DNA of 64,000 bases. Origin: VAZQ01 sp963816745 (GTDB taxonomy: Bacteria; Pseudomonadota; Alphaproteobacteria; Rhizobiales; Xanthobacteraceae). The position numbers and the translations under genes were made by a program. This document shows positions 56,457 through 64,000 of this stretch, one piece after another. Location: positions 248,001-312,000 of the forward strand of contig CAWFLQ010000005.1 in NCBI GenBank assembly GCA_963816745.1. Reading direction: 5' to 3'. The notes under the pieces are model-generated. The model saw only the letters and a program-made list of their open reading frames with translations. It was not told the DNA's origin and did not search any database. Numbering within the stretch: position 1 is the stretch's first letter; each line of letters begins with the position of its first letter.

Positions 56457-56729
56457 TCAGCCGTGGTCCTGCGACCTGTCGTCCACGAAGCGGGCGAGCA
56501 TCGAGAGCGTGGGAGGCGCTTTTTTCTCTTCGCAATATCTCTTGAATTTTGCGCCGTTGACTAGAACGTTGCGAGCCTCGAACGATCCGCCTTCCGAACG
56601 GCGGTCTTTTCTCTTTTTTCTTTCTTGATCAGCAACCCAGTGCTCATAGGTCTCCGGCAAATCGGACAAGATATGCCGGAACACATTGTAGTTATCACGC
56701 GGAATGCATGCGTAATACACAATGGCCAT
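56457..56729 (-). CDS. Hypothetical protein
   Basis: A 90-residue soluble protein (MAIVYYACIPRDNYNVFRHI, then LSDLPETYEHWVADQERKKR). AGGGAG lies nine bases before the ATG, a good ribosome site. Charged and helical in the second half. No family is recognised. Confidence 0.55.
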   Translation of the reverse strand: MAIVYYACIPRDNYNVFRHILSDLPETYEHWVADQERKKRKDRRSEGGSFEARNVLVNGAKFKRYCEEKKAPPTLSMLARFVDDRSQDHG

Positions 56730-56867
56730 GGCGGTTGCTCCCTGCGATGAACAGCAAGCAATCCACGGATCATGCGCTGCCCCGGTCTGGGTTGCAACGA
56801 CTAGACGCCCGGACTCACTTGGCCGATGATGGGCGATACCGCGTACGCGAGAAACAACCTTCCAGCC

Positions 56868-58185
56868 TGTGCCTGCTCAAAATTCCAAATCGGTGGAAAA
56901 GAATAGAGATCTCCGCGTCCGCACCATACCGTCGTGGGCATGATCACGATTCTTTCTGCCGTCGTTTCCCTGCTCTCCTTCCGCCTTCGACGTCGTGCGT
57001 CCCTGGAACTTGAGCTCGTCGCCCTTCGGCATCAGGTGAGCGTCCTGCGGCGGCAGCGCAAAGGTCGCCGTCAGCTCTTCGCCACAGATCGGCTGCTTTG
57101 GGTTTGGCTGTACCGGGTCTGGCCGCAGGTCCTGAACGCCATAGTGCTGGTGAAGCCGGCAACCGTGATCCAGTGGAATCGCAAGGGCTTCCGGCTCTAT
57201 TGGCGGTGGCGATCAAGATCGCGCCAGATTGGTCGGCCGAAGACGAGCATCAAGATCCGTGATCTGATACGCCAGATGAGCATGGCTAATCCGCTGTGGG
57301 GCGCACCCCGCATCCACGGCGAACTGCTCAAACTCGGCATTGAAGTCAGCCAAGCCACCGTCGGGAGGTACATGCCGTGGCGACCCAAAGTGCCCTCCCC
57401 GACCTGGCGCAGCTTCCTGCGCAACCACATGTGCGACACGGCCGCGGTCGACATGTTCGTTGTCGCAACCGCGACATTCCAGCTTCTCTACGCCCTGATC
57501 GTTCTTGGCCACGACCGTAGAAGGGTCATCCACTTCGAGGTCACTCCAAATCCTACGCAAATCTGGCTCGCGCGCCAAATGACCGAGGCCTTTCCTTGGG
57601 ACACGGCGCCGCGTTATCTGCTGCGGGACCGGGACGCATCATATGGTCAAGCCTTCCGCGACCGCGTCCAGGCGATGACAATCAAGGAGGTCGTCACTGC
57701 AGCGCGATCACCTTGGCAGAATCCTTACGTCGAGCGCATCATCGGCTCGATCCGTCGTGAGTGTCTCAATCACGTCATCATCTTCGATGAGCGTCACCTG
57801 CGCGGCGTGCTGTCATCCTATTTTTGCTATTATCACAAGACCAGAACGCATCTCTCGCTCGATAAGGACTGTCCGGAGAGCCGCACCGTTCACCTACCCG
57901 CTAAAGGCAAGATCATCGCGTTCCCAGAGGTCGGTGGACTGCATCATCGCTACGAGCGCCGGGCAGCGTAAACTCTTGCGACGACCGAACGTACCCGCCG
58001 ATTTCCCTGTCGAGGGTCATTCCGCTCTGCAATCACGGCGTACGAATACAATGCCGTCCAATTGGATTCAGACACCCAGCTCGCACCAGCGACACCAAAT
58101 GTTCCATTTGGTTGATGAAAATTCGCATCCCAATCTTCACTCGTGAGCCGATTTCCAGCCATATTACATTTTTGAGCAAGGACAG
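56868..58185. mobile_element. Insertion sequence, about 1.3 kb, with imperfect terminal repeats
   Basis: The left end TGTGCCTGCTCAAAA (56868-56882) matches 13 of 15 bases of the reverse complement of the right end (TTTTGAGCAAGGACA, about 58170-58184). The same right end, ATTTTTGAGCAAGGACAG, occurs again at 61069-61086 behind the fragment of the same transposase, which supports it as a true IS border. One transposase gene lies inside; the last 200 bases are non-coding. Confidence 0.65.
56940..57971 (+). CDS. DDE integrase-core transposase
   Basis: An intact 343-residue transposase. The N-terminal part is RASLELELVALRHQVSVLRR, then NPLWGAPRIHGELLKLGIEV. The catalytic core has Asp in TAAVDMFVVATATF, Asp in YLLRDRDASYGQAF and Glu in NPYVERIIGSIRRECL. 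The C-terminus ends GLHHRYERRAA. GTG at 56934 is a possible alternative start. Its C-terminal part is repeated as a fragment at 60831-61018. Confidence 0.85.
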   Translation: MITILSAVVSLLSFRLRRRASLELELVALRHQVSVLRRQRKGRRQLFATDRLLWVWLYRVWPQVLNAIVLVKPATVIQWNRKGFRLYWRWRSRSRQIGRPKTSIKIRDLIRQMSMANPLWGAPRIHGELLKLGIEVSQATVGRYMPWRPKVPSPTWRSFLRNHMCDTAAVDMFVVATATFQLLYALIVLGHDRRRVIHFEVTPNPTQIWLARQMTEAFPWDTAPRYLLRDRDASYGQAFRDRVQAMTIKEVVTAARSPWQNPYVERIIGSIRRECLNHVIIFDERHLRGVLSSYFCYYHKTRTHLSLDKDCPESRTVHLPAKGKIIAFPEVGGLHHRYERRAA

Positions 58186-58364
58186 GGCTTCGGTGTCGTC
58201 TTCATGGCTGCGTCGCGCGCCAAGCGCAGTGCTCGCAACCTTGCGGTCTTCTCGCGCACCGCACCCCCGCTGGTTTGGTATTCGGCCATTGCTTCCTGGC
58301 CATCCCGCCGCCGCTCTTCCTTCTTGAACAGCGCTTCGGCCCGATCGAGATCCGTACGCAACAT
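58164..58364 (-). CDS. Small charged helical protein, 3' end replaced by IS sequence
   Basis: Start MLRTDLDRAEALFKKEERRR, with AAAGGAG five bases upstream. The middle (AMAEYQTSGGAVREKTARLR) matches the protein at 61381-61587 (AMMEYEAAGVALREKTARLK), so the two are paralogues. The last residues, PCPCSKM, are coded by the right end of the adjacent IS, so insertion replaced the original C-terminus. The function is unknown. Confidence 0.6.
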   Translation of the reverse strand: MLRTDLDRAEALFKKEERRRDGQEAMAEYQTSGGAVREKTARLRALRLARDAAMKTTPKPCPCSKM

Positions 58365-58703
58365 CGTAACTCCTTTGCGGCCAGCTTGCCGAGCGGCATG
58401 CCCTTTCGCTCGCCCGGACGCCATCGGCCAATGGGGGGTGATCAACTGAACCGTCGGAGCGCTGACCTCGACTGACTTTCAGCGGCCGACGCTTATCGCT
58501 GGTGGGGCTTACGGCAATATATATAGGTACGAAGCGACCGCTTGGCCAGTGCGGTCGGGACGATCGTCCTGGCGGCGCCCAAAGCATGATCCCGAAAAGT
58601 TGCAGACGTTGCAAACTTTGCGGACAAGATCATGCGTCGAAACGAAGCGATAGAGCGCCCAATCTCTTCAACATGAAACGATGGCGCTCCAACCCCGGTC
58701 CGA
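58365..58703. other. Gap with no supported gene
   Basis: Mixed short frames only. Near 58515 an AT-rich patch (CAATATATATAGG) could be a promoter. GATCCCGAAAAGT and AAGCATGATCCCG resemble a dispersed non-coding repeat of Bradyrhizobium, but one copy is not enough to claim it. Confidence 0.35.
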
Positions 58704-58910
58704 TCAGGAAAAAAGCTTGTCCAGGAGCTTCTTGAGCGCCTCTTTTCCGGCGCGTCGGGCCGCCATCACGGTGTCGAAATAGATCGGCGATTGTCTGATC
58801 GAGCTTGCATTGCCGGCGCGATAGATCTCCCACCGCCACGCCTTCGGCGGCGGCGCCCGGTTCTTCACCACGACGGAATAGTCGGCGCGGTCAAATTGCA
58901 GCTTGTCCAT
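58704..58910 (-). CDS. Small conserved hypothetical protein
   Basis: A 68-residue protein (MDKLQFDRADYSVVVKNRAP, then WRWEIYRAGNASSIRQSPIY). The compact WRWEIYRAG core and the C-terminal helix AGKEALKKLLDKL are typical of a small rhizobial family as I know it. No good ribosome site. The function is unknown. Confidence 0.55.
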   Translation of the reverse strand: MDKLQFDRADYSVVVKNRAPPPKAWRWEIYRAGNASSIRQSPIYFDTVMAARRAGKEALKKLLDKLFS

Positions 58911-58979
58911 CGGGGACTTATGCGCCTGGCGGCCACCAAACGCCAGCCGGTTCCGCCGCGTACCGCGTGTGGTCGAACC

Positions 58980-59279
58980 GTATACCGGACGGTCAGGCAA
59001 TTGGCGAGTGCCGGCATCGTCCCGGGCTCGCCCTGGCAGAACGGCTTCGCCGAGAGGCTGATCGGATCGGTCCGTCGCGAGTGCGTCGATCATGTCGTCG
59101 CCTTGGGCGAGAGGCACTTGCGCCGGATCCTTCAATCATATGCGCGCTATTATAATGAATCGCGGACGCATCGCGCCTTGAACAAGGACGCCCCCGTTCA
59201 TCGAGCGATCGAGAGCCTTGGTGCCATCATCTCGCGACCGGTTCTTGATGGGCTCCACCACCGATATTGCAGAATCTAG
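58980..59279 (+). pseudogene. C-terminal fragment of a DDE transposase
   Basis: The frame holds GSPWQNGFAERLIGSVRREC, VDHVVALGERHLRRILQSYA and YYNESRTHRALNKDAP to GLHHRYCRI and stop. This is the last third of an integrase-core transposase with the catalytic Glu; the N-terminal two thirds are missing. It is related to, but clearly different from, the transposase at 56940. Confidence 0.7.
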
Positions 59280-59363
59280 TTTTCGGTACACACAGGGACA
59301 GGCACGAAATGAGCGCGACCGGGACCGGGAAGCGGTGCGCTTTGACGATGGACACGGGGCAAA

Positions 59364-60653
59364 TTGAGCGGCAGTGAATCGCGCTTTGCCGCCTATGTCC
59401 AGGAACTTGTGAGCGTGATCGGGCACAAGGACCGTGCCGGACCGCTTCGAGACTATTGCACGGGCCTGATGCTGCCATGCGAGCGCAAGAGCGTGGAGCC
59501 GATGGCGGCTGTGACGGCCCCGGATCGGACGGCGGCGCAGCACCAATCGCTGCTGCATTTTGTTGGCGAAGGGCGCTGGTCGGACGAGGCGGTTTTGGCC
59601 AAGGTGCGCGAGATTGTGCTGCCGCAGATGGAGCAGCACGGACCGATCGAGGCGTGGATCATCGACGATACCGGTTTCCCCAAGCAGGGGCGGCACTCGG
59701 TCGGGGTTGCGCGACAATACTGCGGCCAACTCGGCAAGGAAGATAACTGCCAAGTGGCGGTATCGCTGTCACTTGCCAACAGTCATGCCAGCCTACCGGT
59801 GGCCTATCGCCTGTACCTGCCGCAAGAATGGACGACGGATCGCGAACGTCTGCGTAAGGCGGGTGTTCCCGAGGACATCGTCTTCAAGACCAAGCACGAG
59901 ATCGCGCTCGATCAACTGCATTGGGCCTGTGCGGCCGGACTGCCGCGCGGCGTGGTGTTGATGGACGCCGGCTACGGCAACAACAGCGATTTGCGCGCGG
60001 ACATCACGGCATTGCAGCTGACTTATGTTGCCGGCATTCAATCGAACACCACCGTATGGGCACCTGACACAGGGCCGCTGCCGGCGAAGAAGTGGTCGGG
60101 TCGCGGACGACCGCCAAAGCGCTTGCGGCGGGATGCCGAGCATTGGCCGGTCTCAGTCAAGGACCTCGCGTTTGGCTTGCCCAAGCGCGCCTGGCGCACG
60201 ATCGAATGGCGAGAAGGCTCGGCGGAGCGCCTATCCTCGCGCTTTGCTCGTGTGCGTGTTCGTGTTGCCCGGCGCGACGAGAAGCGCACCGAGAGCCGAC
60301 CAGAGGAATGGCTGCTGATCGAATGGCCCAAAGGTGAGAAGGAGCCAACCAAGTACTGGCTCTCGACCCTTCCGAAGGACATTACTTTCCCTCGCCTGGT
60401 GGACCTCGCCAAGCTGCGCTGGCGCATCGAGCGCGACTATCAAGAGCTCAAGCAGGAAGTCGGTCTCGGGCATTTCGAAGGCCGCGGATGGCGCGGTTTC
60501 CATCACCACGCCACGCTGTGTATCGCCGCCTACGGATTTCTGATCTCCGAGCGGGAGACGATTCCCCCCTCAGGAGCTCGTTCCCCCGCGTTGTTCTCGC
60601 CGCCTCCGGTTCCCCCCGGTTACCGACCCAGAGGATCCGCCATTGCGGCCTGA
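59364..60653 (+). CDS. IS701-family transposase
   Basis: A 429-residue transposase (SGSESRFAAYVQELVSVIGH, IEAWIIDDTGFPKQGRHSVG, VVLMDAGYGNNSDLRADITA, KLRWRIERDYQELKQEVGLG). The DDE residues of the family are in IDDTGF, MDAGYG and RDYQELK. The literal start is TTG; an ATG at 59349 (MDTGQIE) would fit better if one extra base near 59369 is removed. No terminal repeats were found. The C-terminal GYRPRGSAIAA ending is complete. Confidence 0.85.
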   Translation: MSGSESRFAAYVQELVSVIGHKDRAGPLRDYCTGLMLPCERKSVEPMAAVTAPDRTAAQHQSLLHFVGEGRWSDEAVLAKVREIVLPQMEQHGPIEAWIIDDTGFPKQGRHSVGVARQYCGQLGKEDNCQVAVSLSLANSHASLPVAYRLYLPQEWTTDRERLRKAGVPEDIVFKTKHEIALDQLHWACAAGLPRGVVLMDAGYGNNSDLRADITALQLTYVAGIQSNTTVWAPDTGPLPAKKWSGRGRPPKRLRRDAEHWPVSVKDLAFGLPKRAWRTIEWREGSAERLSSRFARVRVRVARRDEKRTESRPEEWLLIEWPKGEKEPTKYWLSTLPKDITFPRLVDLAKLRWRIERDYQELKQEVGLGHFEGRGWRGFHHHATLCIAAYGFLISERETIPPSGARSPALFSPPPVPPGYRPRGSAIAA

Positions 60654-60830
60654 GCGACACATCCCAAACTCGATCGCGACCCTGCGACGAAGACTGACCG
60701 TCGCTGTTGCCAGGACGCTTTCACGATGCCCGTGCTGCAACCAAAGCGTCAAACAAACACCGCAGACCAAGCGTGCTAAGCTCGGTCTGCCAACGCTTTC
60801 TTCTGGAGTGCTGCCACCGAGCGACTGGTG
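60654..60830. other. Spacer after the IS701 transposase
   Basis: No gene is seen. It should contain the right end of the IS701-family element and the junction to the older transposase fragment, but I could not place the border. Confidence 0.3.
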
Positions 60831-61018
60831 AACCGAGCGTCACCTGCGCCGCGTACTGTCGAGCTATTTTCAATATCATACATGACGCCAGAACACATCT
60901 CTCGCTCAACAAGGACTGCCCGCGGCCTCGTCGCGTACAACTTCCTTCCGCAGGCTATATTATCGCCTTCCCCGAGGTGAGAGGCCTACATCATCGTTAC
61001 GAACGTTGCGCGGCGTGA
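60831..61018 (+). pseudogene. C-terminal fragment of the 56940-type transposase
   Basis: It reads ERHLRRVLSSYFQYH, then, after one extra base near 60892, DARTHLSLNKDCPRPRRVQL and IIAFPEVRGLHHRYERCAA. This matches the last 60 residues of the transposase at 56940-57971. The IS right end (61069-61086) follows at the proper distance, shortened compared with the full copy. Confidence 0.7.
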
Positions 61019-61271
61019 GGTCGGCGAGTTGAACACGCCTTTGTTGCCGCCCAATTTGCCATCAATTGATTTTTGAGCAAGGACAGCAGATAACTGAGAT
61101 TAAGGAGCTGGACGGAGCTTGATCGCCGTTCGAGATGTGGCAGGTAGACGAGCAGCGCGCGGCAGCCGTCGTGTGCGACCCGATCATTAGCCCCGCGTCG
61201 TGACGGCCGAGGTTCATTTCTTATCCACAGGCCAGGTCGCGTAGATCGTGTTAGTCGGCCATAGTGGTGGC

Positions 61272-61358
61272 ATGGACGATCGCCGGATTGCCACTTATGC
61301 TTTGAACACGGTGACGCTGATTAGCGCCGTCACTGTGTGTCTCGCCCTTTGGTCGTAG
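61272..61358 (+). CDS. Possible 28-residue membrane microprotein
   Basis: MDDRRIATYALNTVTLISAV then TVCLALWS and stop. A charged start and one hydrophobic helix. Purine-rich AGTGGTGG lies six bases upstream. No relative is known to me; it may be chance. Confidence 0.3.
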   Translation: MDDRRIATYALNTVTLISAVTVCLALWS

Positions 61359-61380
61359 GCACGTGGCCCGGCCTTCCGCG

Positions 61381-61587
61381 CTAGCCAGTGACAAGTTTTG
61401 CTTTGACTTGGCTCTCCAACTCGGCGGCCTCCTTGGTCAATCGGAGTGCTTTCAGCCGCGCGGTCTTTTCACGAAGCGCGACGCCGGCAGCCTCATATTC
61501 CATCATGGCCTTCGCGCCATCCTGAGCCCGTTCCTGTTTGATCTTAAATCTTGCTTCGGCCCGATCCCGGGCCTCCATTGAATTCAT
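61381..61587 (-). CDS. Small charged helical protein, paralogue of 58164-58364
   Basis: Start at 61587 (MNSMEARDRAEARFKIKQER) because GGAGGAGC is eight bases upstream; an ATG at 61605 lies before it. The AMMEYEAAGVALREKTARLK stretch aligns with the product at 58164. The protein is a long amphipathic helix ending ELESQVKAKLVTG, which is probably the original form of the C-terminus. The function is unknown. Confidence 0.6.
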   Translation of the reverse strand: MNSMEARDRAEARFKIKQERAQDGAKAMMEYEAAGVALREKTARLKALRLTKEAAELESQVKAKLVTG

Positions 61588-62031
61588 CGTCAACAGCTCC
61601 TCCATTATTCATACAGCCCACCTCATCACGACTAATGACATAGCCGTGTTAATTGAGTGGTGACGACGCCCCGATGGGCCGCCGACTCCGAAACAGCGGG
61701 GGTTGTGAGGCCTTTTATCTAGGATCGCAGCGGCCTAATTCAAGGGCCGGATTAAATCGGTGGCCTTGACGGAACTTCTCGGCGGCGAAAGACGCACAAT
61801 TGAATAATCGGATTGTGCGCGCGCCACCGCCTGATCCACTCACAATCGGCGCGGGACCGGCGAGGCCAGCCGTTGCCGAGCCTCACAGCTGCGCTTGCCC
61901 CGCGCTGCTTGTCGTGTTGACCGCTGCGGGCCTGCACCTGCCCACTAGTTCGACCGCTGGCCTCATGACTTCTGAATCCGGTCAATCGCGTCATTTCGAG
62001 CTCGCGCATGGTTGAAGCGCACAGGCGAAGC
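61588..62031. other. Gap with no supported gene
   Basis: Frames here on both strands are shadows or random. An IS or tRNA feature is not seen. It separates the mobile-element region from the cytochrome operon and should hold the 3' untranslated end of that operon. Confidence 0.4.
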
Positions 62032-62412
62032 TCAGGGCTGGGGTGCGACCTTGATCCACTCGGCGCTCTCACGGCGCTGCGCATCCTCGAATTTGACTTC
62101 GACTTCCTGGCCGACCTTGAGGTCGGCGAATTTGCCGGCAATGTTCCCCTTGCCCTGTTTGGACCGGTCGATCCAGATTCTGGTCTGCTCGGTGATCGTG
62201 ACGCTCTGGGGCCCAGTCCGATCCGACACTCTGATCGTCTGTCGTTGTGGATCGACTGACTCGATCGCACCCCGATAGGACTGCACGCCGGAAATCCCGG
62301 GCGACCGACCAATCGGGATGAACTGCTCCGTCGCTTTCTGCGCCGGCGCCGACCCAATGCCGGCCATCAGCATGGCCGTTCCGGCAAGTCCGCCAATGAA
62401 AGCTCGTCGCAT
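62032..62412 (-). CDS. Secreted OB-fold-like protein (DUF5666-like)
   Basis: A 126-residue protein with a signal peptide (MRRAFIGGLAGTAMLMAGIG, cleavage near APAQ). The mature part, YRGAIESVDPQRQTIRVSDR, TITEQTRIWIDRSKQGKGNI and DLKVGQEVEVKFEDAQRRES, has the Gly-x-I-x-S-(I/V)-(D/N)...G-Q-x-V-x-V layout of small periplasmic beta-barrel domains. It starts 22 bases after the cytochrome gene's end on the same strand, so both are probably one operon. Confidence 0.65.
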   Translation of the reverse strand: MRRAFIGGLAGTAMLMAGIGSAPAQKATEQFIPIGRSPGISGVQSYRGAIESVDPQRQTIRVSDRTGPQSVTITEQTRIWIDRSKQGKGNIAGKFADLKVGQEVEVKFEDAQRRESAEWIKVAPQP

Positions 62413-62434
62413 GGCACCTCTCCGACTGTTGCGA

Positions 62435-63849
62435 TCAGCCCGATCGACCGCCGCTCCCGACCTCGATCAACTCCGCCCGGGCCATGTGCTGCTTCTCGAT
62501 CGCGAGGCGGACGAGGCGTCGTCGTAGGAATCCGCCCTGCGAGGCCTGCTCGGCCAGGCGTTGCGCCTGCCTGAGAAAATCCACCGCCTGGGGATGCAGG
62601 CCGCCGCCGTCGAGCACCTTGATCGCATCGCCCGTCTCCTTCGCGGCGAGCCTCAGCGTCGCTCTGGCGTGGCGGTCGTTCTGGCCGCGGCTCTGCTCGA
62701 GCAGCCCCACGGTCTGGCGGATGTTCTCGAGCGCGTTGATGGCGCGCAGGAAGGCGGCGACCGCCATCACCTGCGGCCGTCGGTTGATGCCGCCGGCACC
62801 TGGCCGGACGGCGAGTTGTTGAAGGCATCGCTGTTGTAGAACGCCACCGCCTGCTCGATCGTGGCGCGGGCGTTGTTGTGGAAGAACGGCCCGGTGTCGG
62901 CGGCCTCGACCAGGGGCGGCGTGTTGAAGGTGCCATCGCCCGGGATGCCGAAGCCGTCGTCGCGCGGCACGCGCTCGCCGGTCAGGCGGGCCGGATGATC
63001 GGGCAGGTTCTCGACGCCGGTGTTGAAGTTGCGGTTGCCGGCGTCGGCCGAAAATGCCGGGATTGGCGTTGGCGCCGGCGTTGAAGTGGCAGACGTTGCA
63101 GCTGCCGACGTTGTTGTCGAGGAAGAGCGCCTGCCCGCGCAGCACGCGTTCGTCCGTCAGCGGCAGCGGCAGCGTGAGGTCCTCCTGGCGGCCCGAGCGA
63201 CAGCATGAACGCTTCGAGCGCGTCGAGCTCCTCGTCGGTCGGCAGGCGGAAATCGACGCCGGCGACGCGGTTGAGTGGTCTTGGGGAAGTGCTGGATCAC
63301 GGCGCCGACCGCAAACGAGCGCAGCGTGCGGTCGCCCGGCGCGCCGTCGCCCCCCAGCCGGTGCGCGGACCGTCGGGGCTGCGATGGAGGTCGCGCAGCG
63401 CCAGCACGTGCGGCACGCCGCGCAGGGTGAACTTGTCGTCGAGGTCCTCGAAGCCGTCGAGGTTCTCCAGGATGACGCCGTTGGCGCGCATCTGCCGCGG
63501 CGCCTCGAAGCCGCGCGCCAAGCGCGGAGCTTGGTCTCGGCCACGAACAGCGGATCGTTGGGCGGCAGCGTGGCGATGAAGGCGGTGGAGAGGCCGAAAT
63601 TGTCCTCGGCGCGATGGCAGGTGCCGCAGGTGCGCCCGTTGCCGCCGAAGGTCTCGTTGAAGAAGATGGTTCGCCCTTTGGCGATCAGGTCCTTCTTTTT
63701 ATCCGGTCTCGATGGCGACTTGCCGGCCAGTGCATCGGAGCCGGTAGATTCGAGGCGGCCAGCGCGAGCAGGCCGACCAACAAGAACAGCCACAAGGCCG
63801 GGCATCGGTGCGCCCGCGAGCCACGTCTTCCATCGGTGCGCCGCGTCAT
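62435..63849 (-). CDS. Di-haem cytochrome c peroxidase family protein, many frameshifts
   Basis: Joined frames give a signal peptide from an ATG at 63849 (CPALWLFLLVGLLALAA), then GRTIFFNETFGGNGRTCGTC with haem motif CGTCH, VILENLDGFEDLDDKFTLRG, a second haem motif CNVCH in NVGSCNVCHFNAGANANPG, and FHNNARATIEQAVAFYNSDA to GGINRRPQVMAVAAFLRAIN. These mark a MauG/CcpA-like di-haem protein in the periplasm. Seven or so indels are needed (near 63740, 63523, 63350, 63275, 63195, 63053, 62795), of both signs. So either sequence quality is poor near the window end or the gene is decaying. Confidence 0.65.
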
Positions 63850-64000
63850 GCCGCCCCCCCAACTCGCAACTTCAGCCGACCTTCCCCAGATGACTCCTCA
63901 CCGGCATGAATTACTGGCAGTGTTTGAGGTGCTCTTGTCCTCCACGCCATGTCGCGTGAGCGAGCGAGCGTCCACGTATGACGGAGACGGCGCGTTTTGG
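63850..64000. other. Right edge, upstream of the cytochrome operon
   Basis: Probably the promoter region of the leftward cytochrome/OB-fold operon. No motif or gene is identified in these 151 bases. Confidence 0.3.

Overview
The window is GC-rich DNA from an alphaproteobacterium, most likely a Bradyrhizobium-like member of the Hyphomicrobiales. The reasons are the Pao/XDH-type and CoxL-type molybdenum enzymes, the tandem ABC_sub_bind binding-protein genes, a SciP (DUF1153) cell-cycle gene, the DUF3489/DUF2924/serine-recombinase module, and several small proteins of a rhizobial type. This comes from reading proteins and motifs; no database search was run.

Layout. 1-1705: leftward operon for an iron-sulfur/FAD/molybdopterin oxidoreductase. 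2000-2400: a non-coding block of about ten different DNA hairpins set end to end. 2632-13978: the most unusual part, two diverged copies of a two-gene cassette. Each copy has a large secreted protein (folded N-terminal region plus a His/Ser/Gly-rich tandem-repeat tail) followed by a secreted partner of about 365 residues; a DUF4239 membrane protein and a fused MFS/spermidine-synthase-like gene lie between the copies. 14059-22185: housekeeping genes (rsmB, guaB, an O-methyltransferase, MAPEG), a binding protein with a divergent LysR regulator, and a drug exporter. 22178-36069: two divergent catabolic operons around a GntR regulator: leftward FAD monooxygenase, TctC-type binding protein and maleate-isomerase-like enzyme; rightward branched-chain-type ABC transporter (binding protein, LivHMGF), PEP-mutase-family lyase, HyuB, HyuA and an isochorismatase-fold hydrolase. 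36073-44045: rlmE-ppx pair, a CoxL-like molybdenum hydroxylase, an MFS transporter and a periplasmic binding protein. 44201: tRNA-Gln(CUG). 44578-62000: accessory DNA with low coding density: serine recombinase module, three insertion-sequence families, gene remnants, many small proteins and a SciP paralogue. 62032-63849: a secreted OB-like protein and a di-haem cytochrome c peroxidase gene.

How the genes work together. The 22-36 kb block reads as uptake and breakdown of an unknown small organic acid or amide; genes in the rightward operon mostly overlap by 4 bases. The duplicated secreted cassette has no function I recognise and is the best candidate for an undescribed system.

Sequence quality. 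Many conserved genes, including guaB and even the tRNA, contain single extra bases outside homopolymers. Nearly all are +1 insertions, about one per 3-4 kb. I treat them as probable sequencing or assembly errors, not true pseudogenes, and annotate the full spans.
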